Below are positions 1 through 7,488 of a stretch of DNA of 64,000 bases, in pieces. The stretch is taken from positions 1 through 64,000 of the forward strand of contig JBFFRY010000011.1 in NCBI GenBank assembly GCA_041572755.1, given 5' to 3'. The position numbers were made by a program, and so were the translations under genes. The DNA is from JBFELU01 sp041572755 (lineage in GTDB: Bacteria; Actinomycetota; Acidimicrobiia; Spongiisociales; UBA11373). The notes below the pieces were generated by a model that saw only the letters and a list, made by a program, of their open reading frames with translations, was not told where the DNA came from and made no database searches. How positions within the stretch are numbered: position 1 is the first letter of the stretch; each line of letters begins with the position of its first letter.

Positions 1-915
1 TGTTCGTTCGATGCTGATCTGGTTGGGGACGCGGGGGATCCGGATCATGTGAACACGGTGACGGTCACGGTGACTGATGACGACGCCAATACCGCCACTG
101 CGACCGATACCGCCACCGTCACCTACATCGGTGGGGCCAGTGCCTCGGTCTCGGGGACGCTGGGTCTCGATCTGACCGGTGACGGCGTGGTTTCAGCGAA
201 TGAGCCGCCGTTGAGCGGGATCCTGGTGGAACTCGTCGATGCCGGGGGAGCCGTGATCGCCGCCGTGATCACCGACTTCGGCGGCTTCTATGAGTTCGTC
301 GAGCTCGCTCCGGGCGCCTACACGGTCGCGGTCGATCTCACCACGGTGCCGGACGGCTTGGCGATAGTGGGTGACCCCGATGAGACCATCGACGGAGTCA
401 CGCCGGCTGAGCTGAAGGCCGGTGAGCACCTGGGTGATCGCGACTTCGTCTTCCGGGGCACCGGCAGGATCGGTGACTATGTGTGGCTCGACGACGACGG
501 CGACGGCATTCCGGATCCCAATGAGGATCCCCTCCCGGGTGTCGGCGTCACCCTGACGTGGAGCGGCCTCCCGTCTGCGCAGCGGTCCCTCTTCCGATGG
601 ACGTTCCCTGCTCAGCTGACCGGCATCGACGGGAAATACCTCTTCGAGGATCTTCCCCCGGGTTCCTACCGCGTTGCGGCGGAGAGTCCGGCCGGCCTCT
701 CGCCGACCACGCAGACGGTGGTGACGGTCGAGTTGGGGGTGGGCGAGGTCTTCATGGATGGGGACATGGGCTTCGTGACGCGGGCCGACGAACCGTTGCC
801 ACAGACCGGGTTCGATTCAGGCGACCTCGTCGACTTGGGGCTCACGCTGGTCGTGCTCGCCGTGGAGCTCCTGCTGATCGCGGCGTTCCTCGAACGCCGG
901 CGTCGTCTCGCCTAG
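1..915 (+). CDS. LPXTG-anchored surface protein with SdrD B-like repeats (C-terminal part)
   Basis: The reading frame is open from base 1, so the gene starts outside the window; the first internal start is GTG at 49. A Thr/Asp-rich stretch is followed by two B-like (Cna-B/SdrD) modules, about 148-460 and 460-780; the second begins IGDYVWLDDDGDGIPDPNED, the Asp-rich calcium-binding type. The C-terminus has a full sortase signal: LPQTG at 796-810, a hydrophobic helix, then a basic tail ERRRRLA. It is therefore probably attached to peptidoglycan by a sortase, as a stalk or adhesin. No sortase gene is in the window. Ligand and total size cannot be judged. Confidence 0.85.
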   Translation, partial: CSFDADLVGDAGDPDHVNTVTVTVTDDDANTATATDTATVTYIGGASASVSGTLGLDLTGDGVVSANEPPLSGILVELVDAGGAVIAAVITDFGGFYEFVELAPGAYTVAVDLTTVPDGLAIVGDPDETIDGVTPAELKAGEHLGDRDFVFRGTGRIGDYVWLDDDGDGIPDPNEDPLPGVGVTLTWSGLPSAQRSLFRWTFPAQLTGIDGKYLFEDLPPGSYRVAAESPAGLSPTTQTVVTVELGVGEVFMDGDMGFVTRADEPLPQTGFDSGDLVDLGLTLVVLAVELLLIAAFLERRRRLA

Positions 916-925
916 GGGTGATGAT

Positions 926-941
926 GGCCCGGACCCGGGCC
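926..941. terminator. short GC hairpin between convergent genes
   Basis: GGCCCG-GACC-CGGGCC forms a 6-bp stem in the 38-nt gap between two converging genes. There is no T-run on either side, so a role as a bidirectional terminator is only a suggestion. Confidence 0.3.
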
Positions 942-953
942 GTCCGACCCCCG

Positions 954-1106
954 TCAGCATCCGGGCTCGCCGTGGTTGCCACAGCAAGCCGAACCGGTTC
1001 TCAGCTTCGTCAAGTTGTTCTTGATCGCCGTCTTGACCTTCTCGCGGAACGGAAGCTCACTCTCCCGCCAGTTCGAGAAGAACGCCCCGGCACTCGGTTT
1101 CCCCAT
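954..1106 (-). CDS. small Cys-rich protein ending CCGNHGEPGC
   Basis: A 50-residue protein starting MGKPSAGAFF. It has a basic amphipathic middle (REKVKTAIKNNLTKLR) and a C-terminal cluster CCGNHGEPGC with three Cys and one His, which could bind a metal. The upstream phosphatase stop overlaps an in-frame ATG at 1145 (TGATG), so a 63-residue form translated by coupling is possible; I chose the ATG at 1106 because the segment after it looks like the compact conserved unit. It is probably co-transcribed with the phosphatase. I do not know its function; similar mini-proteins, as I recall, occur in actinobacteria and Chloroflexi. Confidence 0.6.
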   Translation of the reverse strand: MGKPSAGAFFSNWRESELPFREKVKTAIKNNLTKLRTGSACCGNHGEPGC

Positions 1107-1144
1107 GACACGACTCTCGCAGGCCATCGGGTCCAAGGCCAGCA

Positions 1145-1816
1145 TCAATGGGTGATGTCGTCTCCCAGGTGAGCGGTCTCTCCGAATGACGTCATGCCCA
1201 TGACACACCCACCCGCCAGGTTCTTGGCGTGGATGCGGCTCACCGAAGCGTGCGGGGAAACGAAACGTTCCCACTCCCACGGGGTCGGATCGAGACCCAG
1301 CAGGAAGCCGAGAGCCACCGCGTTGGTGCCGCCGTGGGCTACCACCAGGATTCGCCCCGGGGTCTCCTCGATATTCCACAGGTGAGGTTCCGGGCGGGGC
1401 CGCACGCCGCGATCCCCGAGGAGCTGCGACAGCGTGATGGTCACTCGTTCGTGGAAATCGAGGAAGCTCTCGCCGCCCGGCATCCCTTCCCACCACTCCT
1501 CGGGCGGACGGTGCCGGGCTTCCCGGAAGATGCGATCTACCGTCTCGGCCGGTGTGCCGCTCCAGTCCGGCATCCGTATCTCCGTGAGATCGGCCACGAC
1601 GTTCGGCTGCAGCCCCATTGCGGCGGCTAGGGGCTCGGCCGTCTGACGGGCACGAGCAGCGGGGGAGACGATCAGCTCGTCCCAATCCTCCTCGGCCAGG
1701 TAGGCGGCTGCGGCGCCGGCCTGCCGCAACCCGAGGTCCGTGAGCGGGGGATCGACGACACCGACTCCGTCGGCGACCCAGGCCGGCTGGGCGTGGCGAA
1801 CGAAGGCGATGTCCAC
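1145..1816 (-). CDS. histidine phosphatase family protein
   Basis: A 223-residue branch-1 histidine phosphatase (phosphoglycerate mutase-like). The phospho-accepting RHA motif is in IAFVRHAQPAW near residue 7, and the second catalytic His is in VVAHGGTNA near residue 161; SPAARARQTAEPL supplies the conserved Arg region. The substrate cannot be predicted; family members hydrolyse phosphosugars, nucleotides or phosphoproteins. The start is GTG, with a TACCCT box (1825-1830) 8 nt upstream and no Shine-Dalgarno site, suggesting a leaderless message. It is divergent from pyrE and overlaps the next small gene in TGATG. Confidence 0.85.
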   Translation of the reverse strand: MDIAFVRHAQPAWVADGVGVVDPPLTDLGLRQAGAAAAYLAEEDWDELIVSPAARARQTAEPLAAAMGLQPNVVADLTEIRMPDWSGTPAETVDRIFREARHRPPEEWWEGMPGGESFLDFHERVTITLSQLLGDRGVRPRPEPHLWNIEETPGRILVVAHGGTNAVALGFLLGLDPTPWEWERFVSPHASVSRIHAKNLAGGCVMGMTSFGETAHLGDDITH

Positions 1817-1967
1817 GGGAGGCGAGGGTAGCCGGGGACGCGACGAGCGGCCGCCCGGGGGCGGCCGCTCGATGGGAGGAAAGCCGTCTCTCGGCGGCGA
1901 CGCGAGCTCATCGTCGCAGACGAGTGCTGCCTTGAGGCCTTTCGGTCCTCGGTCGCGGGGCTTGCCG

Positions 1968-1973
1968 TACAGT
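1968..1973 (+). promoter_or_regulatory. -10-like box of pyrE
   Basis: TACAGT lies 8 nt before the pyrE ATG and no Shine-Dalgarno sequence fits between them, so transcription probably starts at or next to the start codon. No clear -35 is visible. Confidence 0.4.
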
Positions 1974-1981
1974 GGGCCCCG

Positions 1982-2524
1982 ATGCACGGTGCCCTCGTCG
2001 ACCACTTGCGCCGAAACGCCCTCCAGCGAGGGGGCCCGTTTCGCTTGCGGGCGGGGGGGGAGACGGACTGGTACGTCGACGCCCGGCGGACCACGTTCGA
2101 CGGGGAGGGTGCACTGCTGACCGGTCGGGCCGTGCTGCACGCCCTCGATCCCGGAGTGACCGCAGTCGGCGGTCTCACGATGGGGGCCGACCCCATCGCG
2201 GTCGCCACGGCAATGGTGGCCGCCACCGAGGGCCGACGAATCTCGGCATTCTCGGTCCGGAAGGAAGGGAAAGATCACGGAATGGGCGGCCGGATCGCGG
2301 GTCCGGTCACGGCGGCCGACCGGATCGCGGTGGTCGAGGACACCACCACCACCGGCGGTGCGATCGTGGAAGCGATCGAAGTGCTGACGTCGGCCGGCCT
2401 TGCCGTCTCGGAGGCGCTGGCCCTCGTCGATCGGAGTGGGGGCGCGGTCGGCGCCCGCCTCGCCGAGCGCGGGATCCCCTATCGGGCCCTCGTCGATCCG
2501 ATCGACTTGGGAGTGAACCCATGA
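1982..2524 (+). CDS. pyrE: orotate phosphoribosyltransferase
   Basis: A 180-residue type I phosphoribosyltransferase. The PRPP-binding motif VVEDTTTTGG is at residues 117-126, with the acidic pair ED. The flexible-loop segment VRKEGKDHG (about 92-100) matches the OPRT catalytic loop that carries Lys residues. It condenses orotate with PRPP to give OMP in pyrimidine biosynthesis. No other pyr genes are nearby. Its stop overlaps the next gene in ATGA, so a short operon with the membrane protein and DNase IV is likely. Confidence 0.88.
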   Translation: MHGALVDHLRRNALQRGGPFRLRAGGETDWYVDARRTTFDGEGALLTGRAVLHALDPGVTAVGGLTMGADPIAVATAMVAATEGRRISAFSVRKEGKDHGMGGRIAGPVTAADRIAVVEDTTTTGGAIVEAIEVLTSAGLAVSEALALVDRSGGAVGARLAERGIPYRALVDPIDLGVNP

Positions 2525-3129
2525 AGGTCACCGTGACCCGCTCAGTGTGGAGGGTGCTCGGCTACACCCTCCTGGCGATCCCGATGCTGTTGCTCGCCGT
2601 GGACATGTCGATCTCTCACCGGTTCTTCCCGGAGCCGGAGACGTCGGATGTGACCGAGACGGTGACTCTCAGCGATGGGAGCACGACGGAGGTGACTCGT
2701 CAGGTCCTCACCAACAGCGGTGCCGCCGAGCGACGGCGCGCCCTCGGATGGTCGATCGGCTTGGGGGTGGCCGGGACCGGTCTGGCGGTGTGGGCACTCA
2801 AGGACCTGGTCTACCCCCGCCGGATACTCGTGTTCGACGACGACGGCCTCGTGCTCCAATTGAGGCGACGAACCTCGGCGCGGAACCGCTATGCGTGGAG
2901 CGACATCGCCGGAGTCCGCTCCGGTGTGGGAGAGGACGACGGGGGTGAGACACCGGTCCTCGGCCTGCTCTTCCACGATCCGGAGATGCTGCCGGTCGAC
3001 CCGTGGGGCGGGTTCATCGATGGGGGCTGGCTCTACTTGTACACCGCGGAATGGGACCGCCCGGCACACCAGGTGGCCCCGCTCATTGAGGCGCGGGTGA
3101 CCCGGCTGATCCCCAAGAGGGGCGGATGA
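2521..3129 (+). CDS. membrane protein with PH-like domain
   Basis: A 202-residue protein. One N-terminal membrane helix (about residues 12-30) is followed by an external Thr/Glu-rich loop, a second helix near 80-98, and a cytosolic C-terminal part (ILVFDDDGLVLQLRRR through YAWSDIAGV) with the strand pattern of bacterial PH-like domains. It overlaps pyrE and the DNase IV gene by 4 nt each, so the three are probably translated from one message. No specific function can be assigned. Confidence 0.7.
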   Translation: MKVTVTRSVWRVLGYTLLAIPMLLLAVDMSISHRFFPEPETSDVTETVTLSDGSTTEVTRQVLTNSGAAERRRALGWSIGLGVAGTGLAVWALKDLVYPRRILVFDDDGLVLQLRRRTSARNRYAWSDIAGVRSGVGEDDGGETPVLGLLFHDPEMLPVDPWGGFIDGGWLYLYTAEWDRPAHQVAPLIEARVTRLIPKRGG

Positions 3130-3890
3130 ACATCGGAGCCCATATCGGGAACCGTGCCCCGCTCGAGGCGGCGGCGGAGCGGGGAGCCGACGTCATCCAG
3201 ATGTTCCTGTCCAATCCCCAGTCGTGGAAGAAGCCGCTTCCTCGCGACGACGCGGGTGATCTGGTGGCCTCGGGTATGCCGATCTACGTCCATGCCCCGT
3301 ACCTCGTGAACGTGGGATCGCCGAACAACCGGGTGCGCATCCCGAGCCGCAAGATCCTCGGGGAGACTCTCGAGGCGGCGGCGGCGATCGGGGCCCGGGG
3401 GGTGGTGGTGCACGGAGGCCATATCGGCGACGAGGAGGAGCCGGAGGTCGGTTTCGAGCGTTGGGCCAAGGCGCTCGACGCGGTCGAGCCGGCGGTACCG
3501 GTGTTGATCGAGAACACCGCCGGTGGAGGCAACGCCGTCTTGCGTGACATCGACAACTACGGCCCCCTCTGGGAGGTGATCGGCGACCGGAACGTGGGCC
3601 TCTGTCTCGACACGTGTCATGCCTGGGCCGCCGGCGAGGACTTCGAGACGCTGGTCGATCGGGCCGTGCAGGCGACCGGGAACATCGATCTGGTGCATTG
3701 CAACGACTCCCGGGATCCTCACGACAGCAGCCGCGACCGCCATGCCAATCTCGGAAAGGGGGAGATCCCGGCAGACCTTCTGGTGGAGGTTGTGCGTCAC
3801 GCCGGAGCCCCGGTGATCGTGGAGACCCCCGATGACGATGGTGGTGGTCAGGCGGCGGACATCGCCTGGTTGCGAGAGAGGCTCGGCTGA
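3126..3890 (+). CDS. nfo: deoxyribonuclease IV (AP endonuclease)
   Basis: A 254-residue TIM-barrel AP endonuclease of the Nfo family, which cuts 5' of abasic sites in base-excision repair using three zinc ions. The expected metal-ligand segments appear in order: YVHAPYLVN, VVHGGHIGD, LIENTAGGGN, LCLDTCHAWAAG, LVHCNDSRD with DRHANLGKG, and VIVETP. It is slightly shorter than the about 285-residue E. coli enzyme. The ATGA overlap with the preceding membrane protein indicates coupling. Confidence 0.9.
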   Translation: MNIGAHIGNRAPLEAAAERGADVIQMFLSNPQSWKKPLPRDDAGDLVASGMPIYVHAPYLVNVGSPNNRVRIPSRKILGETLEAAAAIGARGVVVHGGHIGDEEEPEVGFERWAKALDAVEPAVPVLIENTAGGGNAVLRDIDNYGPLWEVIGDRNVGLCLDTCHAWAAGEDFETLVDRAVQATGNIDLVHCNDSRDPHDSSRDRHANLGKGEIPADLLVEVVRHAGAPVIVETPDDDGGGQAADIAWLRERLG

Positions 3891-3899
3891 CTTCGAACT

Positions 3900-4430
3900 T
3901 CAGTCGGGCGGGTTCCACTCCATGAGCCAGGCGTCGTGCCAGCGGCCCCGTAGCCGCTCGTAGGACGGGAGGATCCGTACCTTGCGAAAGCCGGCCTTCT
4001 GATAGGCGCGGATGGCGCGAGCATTGCCGACGTGAGGATCGATCATGACCCGCTCGGCCCCGTGCTCGGCGGCGAGATACTCGGCGAGACCACCCACCAG
4101 GCGGCTCCCCAGCCCGACTCCCTGCAGGTCGGGCTCTCCGATGAACAGATCGATCCCCCAGGCGTCCTCACCCTCACTGAGACCGATGGCGGGCTTCCAC
4201 TCGGGTAGGTAGGCGTAGAACTGAGCGAAGCCGATCGGTCGCCCTTCCACTTCGATGATGCACCGGGTCACCGGCTCGGTGCCGTGGATGTGACGGAGCA
4301 GGATCTCGTCCTCGGTGACAGGGCGCCCTCCGTACCACTCGTGAACTTCGGGTCGGGATCGCCAGGCCACGATCGTCGGGACGTCGGCCTCGGTGAGGGG
4401 CCGCAGCGTCAGCCCGTCGATCTGGATCAC
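3900..4430 (-). CDS. GNAT acetyltransferase, AAC(6')-like
   Basis: A 176-residue GNAT protein resembling the aminoglycoside 6'-N-acetyltransferase/Acetyltransf_8 subgroup: LTLRPLTEADVPTIVAWRSR at the N-terminus, WGIDLFIGEP, and the acetyl-CoA loop QGVGLGSRLVGGL (about 103-115), then NARAIRAYQKAGF. The substrate is unknown and drug resistance should not be assumed. I chose GTG at 4430 because a longer form would overlap the upstream flavin-oxidase-type gene, which ends 11 nt before this start. Confidence 0.82.
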   Translation of the reverse strand: MIQIDGLTLRPLTEADVPTIVAWRSRPEVHEWYGGRPVTEDEILLRHIHGTEPVTRCIIEVEGRPIGFAQFYAYLPEWKPAIGLSEGEDAWGIDLFIGEPDLQGVGLGSRLVGGLAEYLAAEHGAERVMIDPHVGNARAIRAYQKAGFRKVRILPSYERLRGRWHDAWLMEWNPPD

Positions 4431-4441
4431 GCCCGGCGGAT

Positions 4442-4918
4442 TCAGTAGGCGCCGCCCAGCTTTGTGTGATTCCACGACACGACGGTCTCGGGCTCGACGA
4501 TCACCCCGGTGTTCTTGGCGGCAAAACGGCCGAACGCCGCTTCCAGGGCGGCGGCGTCCAGTTCGATCGGCTCATCGCCGACCATCGGGTACTTGGCTGC
4601 GAGCCGTCCGTAGAGGTGGAGCACCTGAGTGGGGTCATCGATGAGCCGGGCGGTGCCTTTGATCATGACGCCCTGGAGCTCCGAGTAGGCGAGGCCCCGT
4701 TCATGGAGCACCGTCACTCGGGAGTCGCGCCGGAGGTTGACGATCTTCTGCGACTTGGTGAACGAACGAAACGCGATCTTCCCCTCCTCGATCACGTACC
4801 ACATCGGTGCGAGGTGCGGTGTGCCGTCTCGCCCGATTGTGGCGACCTGCAGCGTGTGGCCCGACTCGAGAAACGCGATGATCTCGGGTTCGGTCATCGT
4901 GATGTCCTTGCGGGCCAT
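4442..4918 (-). CDS. pyridoxamine 5'-phosphate oxidase-family protein
   Basis: A 158-residue split-barrel flavin/F420-binding protein: LQVATIGRDGTPHLAPMWYV at the N-terminus, then KIAFRSFTKSQKIVNLRRD and VMIKGTARLIDD. Members of this actinobacterial group use FMN or F420 as redox cofactors; nothing visible decides which. The start ATG at 4918 has a strong GGAGG site, and a TAGCGT box on the minus strand (4942-4947) could be its -10 element. It lies just upstream of the GNAT gene in the same direction. Confidence 0.8.
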   Translation of the reverse strand: MARKDITMTEPEIIAFLESGHTLQVATIGRDGTPHLAPMWYVIEEGKIAFRSFTKSQKIVNLRRDSRVTVLHERGLAYSELQGVMIKGTARLIDDPTQVLHLYGRLAAKYPMVGDEPIELDAAALEAAFGRFAAKNTGVIVEPETVVSWNHTKLGGAY

Positions 4919-4972
4919 GGGTACCTCCTCGGCTCGTTGCGACGCTAGCCGGGGCAGGCCAGCGCCGATTCC

Positions 4973-4978
4973 TACAAT
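4973..4978 (+). promoter_or_regulatory. possible -10 box for panB
   Basis: TACAAT in the 173-nt gap between the divergent oxidase gene and panB. It would give a leader of roughly 105 nt. No matching -35 hexamer was found. Confidence 0.3.
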
Positions 4979-5091
4979 GGTGTGGTGGCGGGGTCGACCC
5001 GGACGACGAGCGGCCGAGGTCGCGAGAGCCCCGCATCCGAACCGACGCACCGGATTCCCCCAACCCGCAGGGTGGGGAGAAGGGAGACACG

Positions 5092-5940
5092 ATGCGCGAC
5101 AAGGTCACCGCTCCAGCGATTTTGGCCGCCAAGGGCGGCCCCAAGCTCCGGATGGTCACCGCCTACGACACCCCGGGTGCCACGATTGCCGATCGAGCCG
5201 GCGCCGACATCATCCTCGTCGGGGACTCGGTGGCCAACGTCGTGCTCGGCCACGACTCCACAATCGGGGTGGGGATGGACGAGATGATCCATCACACCGC
5301 GGCCGTGGCTCGCGCCCACCCGAAGGCGCTGATCGTGGGCGACATGCCGTGGATGTCGTACCACGTCACGATCGACGATGCGGTCCGTAATGCCGGACGC
5401 TTCATTCGCGAGGGAGGTGCCGAGGCGGTGAAGCTCGAAGGGGGCCGGAAGCGGCTCCCCGTGGTCGAGGCGGTCCTCGACGCCGAGATCCCGGTCATGG
5501 GGCACATCGGCCTCACTCCTCAGTCGGTGCATGCCATGGGTGGGTACCGGGTCCAGGGGAGACAGTTGGAACCGGCGAGAGAGCTGATCGCCGACGCCGA
5601 AGCCCTCGCCGACGCCGGGGTCTTCTCCATCGTGTTGGAGGGAGTGCCGGATGTCGTCGCCGAGATCGTCACTGAAGCGATCGCCGCTCCGACGATCGGG
5701 ATCGGAGCCGGCCCGGCATGCGACGGCCAGGTCCTCGTGTTCCACGACCTTCTCGGTCTCAACGATCGCCACGTTCCCAAGTTCGTGCGCTCCTACGCTG
5801 CGCTGATGGACGCCGCCGTGGATGCGATGAGTGCGTTCTTCGAGGATGTGCAGAAAGGCGATTTCCCCGGGGAGGACGAGACCTACCACATGCCCGACGA
5901 AGCGGCCCGGGAACTGCGGAGCGAGCGATCCGACGGCTGA
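5092..5940 (+). CDS. panB: 3-methyl-2-oxobutanoate hydroxymethyltransferase
   Basis: A 282-residue ketopantoate hydroxymethyltransferase, which transfers a hydroxymethyl group from 5,10-methylene-THF to 2-oxoisovalerate in pantothenate synthesis. VTAYDTPGA and LVGDSVANVVLGH (Mg ligand Asp45) are at the N-terminus; AVKLEGG, VMGHIGLTPQSVH and VLEGVP (catalytic Glu) follow in the usual order, as does TIGIGAG. A GGGAG site precedes ATG. No other pan gene is adjacent. Its TGA overlaps a CTG that may start the next gene. Confidence 0.92.
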   Translation: MRDKVTAPAILAAKGGPKLRMVTAYDTPGATIADRAGADIILVGDSVANVVLGHDSTIGVGMDEMIHHTAAVARAHPKALIVGDMPWMSYHVTIDDAVRNAGRFIREGGAEAVKLEGGRKRLPVVEAVLDAEIPVMGHIGLTPQSVHAMGGYRVQGRQLEPARELIADAEALADAGVFSIVLEGVPDVVAEIVTEAIAAPTIGIGAGPACDGQVLVFHDLLGLNDRHVPKFVRSYAALMDAAVDAMSAFFEDVQKGDFPGEDETYHMPDEAARELRSERSDG

Positions 5941-6572
5941 TTCCGTTGCTGCTGGTGGTGGCCGCCTGCTCGGAGGGGGTGGTGGAAACCGCGGTGGCCC
6001 CGGCGACGACGCTTCCGGCGACGACGCTGCCGACCTCCACGACCACGATCTCTACGACCACGACGACCACGACGGTGGCCCCGGCGACGACGCTCCCGAC
6101 CTCCACGACCACGATCTCCACGACCACGATCTCTACGGCCACGACGACCACGACGGTGGCCCCGGCGACGACGCCCCCGACCCCCACGACCACGACCCTT
6201 CCCGGCGGTCCGCTGGCCGCCTTTGGTGTGCAGCGGGTGCTGATTGGAGAGGAGGAGTGGATCGTGGCGGTCGCCGACCAACCCGACGAGCAGGCGCAAG
6301 GCCTGATGGGGATCACCGACTTCGGGGGTCTCGACGGGATGCTGTTCCTCTGGGAAGACGATGTCTTCACGTTCTTCTGGATGAAGGACACGCCGATCCC
6401 ACTCGACATCGCCTTCTTCGAGGAGTCGGGTGACCTCATCGGCGTCATCTCGATGGTGCCGTGTGAGGCCGACCCGTGCGAGCGCTACGGTCCGGATCGC
6501 CCTTTCCGCTATGCGGTGGAGGCCGAACCGGGCCGTTTCGACGATGCCGGCCACCTGACGCTTCTCCCATGA
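5937..6572 (+). CDS. DUF192 lipoprotein with Thr-rich linker
   Basis: About 211 residues: a short hydrophobic leader with a lipobox (LLVVAAC), a Thr/Pro/Ser-rich linker coded by 81-bp repeats, and a C-terminal DUF192 domain with the hallmark FFWMKDTPIPLDIAFF. DUF192 proteins are secreted and of unknown function. The start is odd: between ATG 5718 (deep inside panB) and the lipobox the frame has no ATG, GTG or TTG. The best candidate is CTG at 5937, which overlaps the panB stop as CTGA; TTG at 5946 would leave too short a signal. The N-terminus is uncertain. Confidence 0.65.
   Translation: MIPLLLVVAACSEGVVETAVAPATTLPATTLPTSTTTISTTTTTTTVAPATTLPTSTTTISTTTISTATTTTTVAPATTPPTPTTTTLPGGPLAAFGVQRVLIGEEEWIVAVADQPDEQAQGLMGITDFGGLDGMLFLWEDDVFTFFWMKDTPIPLDIAFFEESGDLIGVISMVPCEADPCERYGPDRPFRYAVEAEPGRFDDAGHLTLLP
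5993..6195 (+). repeat. 81-bp tandem repeat in the DUF192 linker
   Basis: GGTGGCCCCGGCGACGAC recurs at 5993, 6074 and 6155, exactly 81 bp apart, giving about 2.5 copies of a 27-codon Thr-rich unit. The repeat stays in frame, so copy-number change would lengthen or shorten the linker without disrupting the domain. Confidence 0.7.
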
Positions 6573-6607
6573 ACAGGGTCGACTTCCGCGACCCACCGAA
6601 GGCGCGG

Positions 6608-6613
6608 TACACT
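6608..6613 (+). promoter_or_regulatory. -10-like box of the rpsF operon
   Basis: TACACT about 75 nt before the rpsF start; transcription from here would leave a leader of roughly 65-70 nt that includes the two inverted repeats described below. The -35 is weak (TTCCGC at 18 bp). Confidence 0.35.
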
Positions 6614-6631
6614 CTCCGCCTTCCCCAACCT

Positions 6632-6673
6632 GCCCCCATGGGGGCCTTCCGCTGCGACGCGGATGTCCGAAGG
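6632..6673 (+). promoter_or_regulatory. structured rpsF leader, possible S6:S18 autoregulatory site
   Basis: A perfect 14-bp palindrome GCCCCCATGGGGGC (6632-6645) is followed by a hairpin: CCTTC (6645-6649) pairs with GAAGG (6669-6673) and CGC (6650-6652) with GCG (6659-6661), leaving a 7-nt bulge ending in CC next to G. The 3' arm overlaps the Shine-Dalgarno AGGAGG at 6671-6676. The S6:S18 leader motif of other bacteria is a hairpin with a CCG bulge upstream of rpsF. The match here is by eye and partial. Confidence 0.3.
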
Positions 6674-6687
6674 AGGTGGAGCGCATC

Positions 6688-6972
6688 GTGCGCACGTATG
6701 AACTGGTGACCATCTTTCGGCCGGACATGGCCGAGACCGACGTCCGATCCGAGGTGTCGCGCATCGAGGGTGCGCTCGCCGAGCGGGGCGCCGACGTTCG
6801 GGAGACTGACTTCTGGGGCAAACGCCGCCTGGCGTACGAGATCCAGCATCTCAGCGAGGGTTACTACGCAGTGGTTACCTTTGCCGCCGAGGCGAATGCC
6901 GTGACCGACGTGGATCGGGCGCTGAGCTTGTCCGACAACGTGTTGCGCCACAAGTTCATCCGTCCCGAGTAA
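6688..6972 (+). CDS. rpsF: 30S ribosomal protein S6
   Basis: A 94-residue S6 (bS6): MRTYELVTIFRPDMAE at the start, the Trp-Gly-Lys-Arg-Arg-Leu-Ala-Tyr core (FWGKRRLAYEIQ), and HKFIRPE at the end. S6 binds the 16S central domain together with S18, encoded two genes downstream. I chose GTG 6688 over the upstream GTG 6676 because MRTYEL is the normal start and AGGAGG (6671-6676) lies 11 nt before it. Confidence 0.93.
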   Translation: MRTYELVTIFRPDMAETDVRSEVSRIEGALAERGADVRETDFWGKRRLAYEIQHLSEGYYAVVTFAAEANAVTDVDRALSLSDNVLRHKFIRPE

Positions 6973-7029
6973 CCGGCGCGTCACACCCACGGCTCACAAT
7001 GTGAGCACACGAACGAGACGAGGAATGCG

Positions 7030-7479
7030 ATGGCATCGAACACTGTGACGCTGATCGGCAATCTGGTCGACGACCCGGAGCTGCGGTTCACCCCCTCGGG
7101 GGTGGCGATGGCCAAGGTCCGGTTCGCCGTGAACCGGCGCTATCAGCGACAGGGCGAGTGGCAGGAAGAGACGTCGTTCTTCGGCGGCACGCTGTGGCGT
7201 GACGCCGCCGAGAACGCGGCCGAGTCGCTGCAGAAGGGCATGCGGGTGATCGTCACCGGGCGGCTCGAGCAGCGCAGCTGGGAGACCCAGGAAGGGGATA
7301 AGCGATCGATCGTCGAGGTGGCGATCGATGAGATCGGGCCGTCCCTGCGATGGGCCACGGCCACGGTCACCCGGTCGCCGCGATCGGAGGATCGGTTTGG
7401 CGGTGGGGGCCCCGACGAGGTTCCCCCGGCGCCGGTGGTCCCTCGCGACGACTACGGACCCGACGAGGCTCCCTTCTAA
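7030..7479 (+). CDS. ssb: single-stranded DNA-binding protein
   Basis: A 149-residue SSB with an N-terminal OB fold: NTVTLIGNLVDDPELRFTPS, FAVNRRYQ, and WRDAAENAAESLQKGMRVIV. The acidic C-terminal tail ends DDYGPDEAPF, a variant of the usual DDIPF partner-binding tip, with the terminal Pro-Phe kept. The linker is short and Gly/Pro-rich. It sits between rpsF and rpsR in the conserved replication/ribosome operon. Confidence 0.93.
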   Translation: MASNTVTLIGNLVDDPELRFTPSGVAMAKVRFAVNRRYQRQGEWQEETSFFGGTLWRDAAENAAESLQKGMRVIVTGRLEQRSWETQEGDKRSIVEVAIDEIGPSLRWATATVTRSPRSEDRFGGGGPDEVPPAPVVPRDDYGPDEAPF

Positions 7480-7488
7480 GGAGGACCC

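Noticed and set aside
5993..6195. Regular repeats suggestive of a CRISPR array
   Set aside because: They are contiguous, in frame and code for a Thr-rich linker; there are no spacers.
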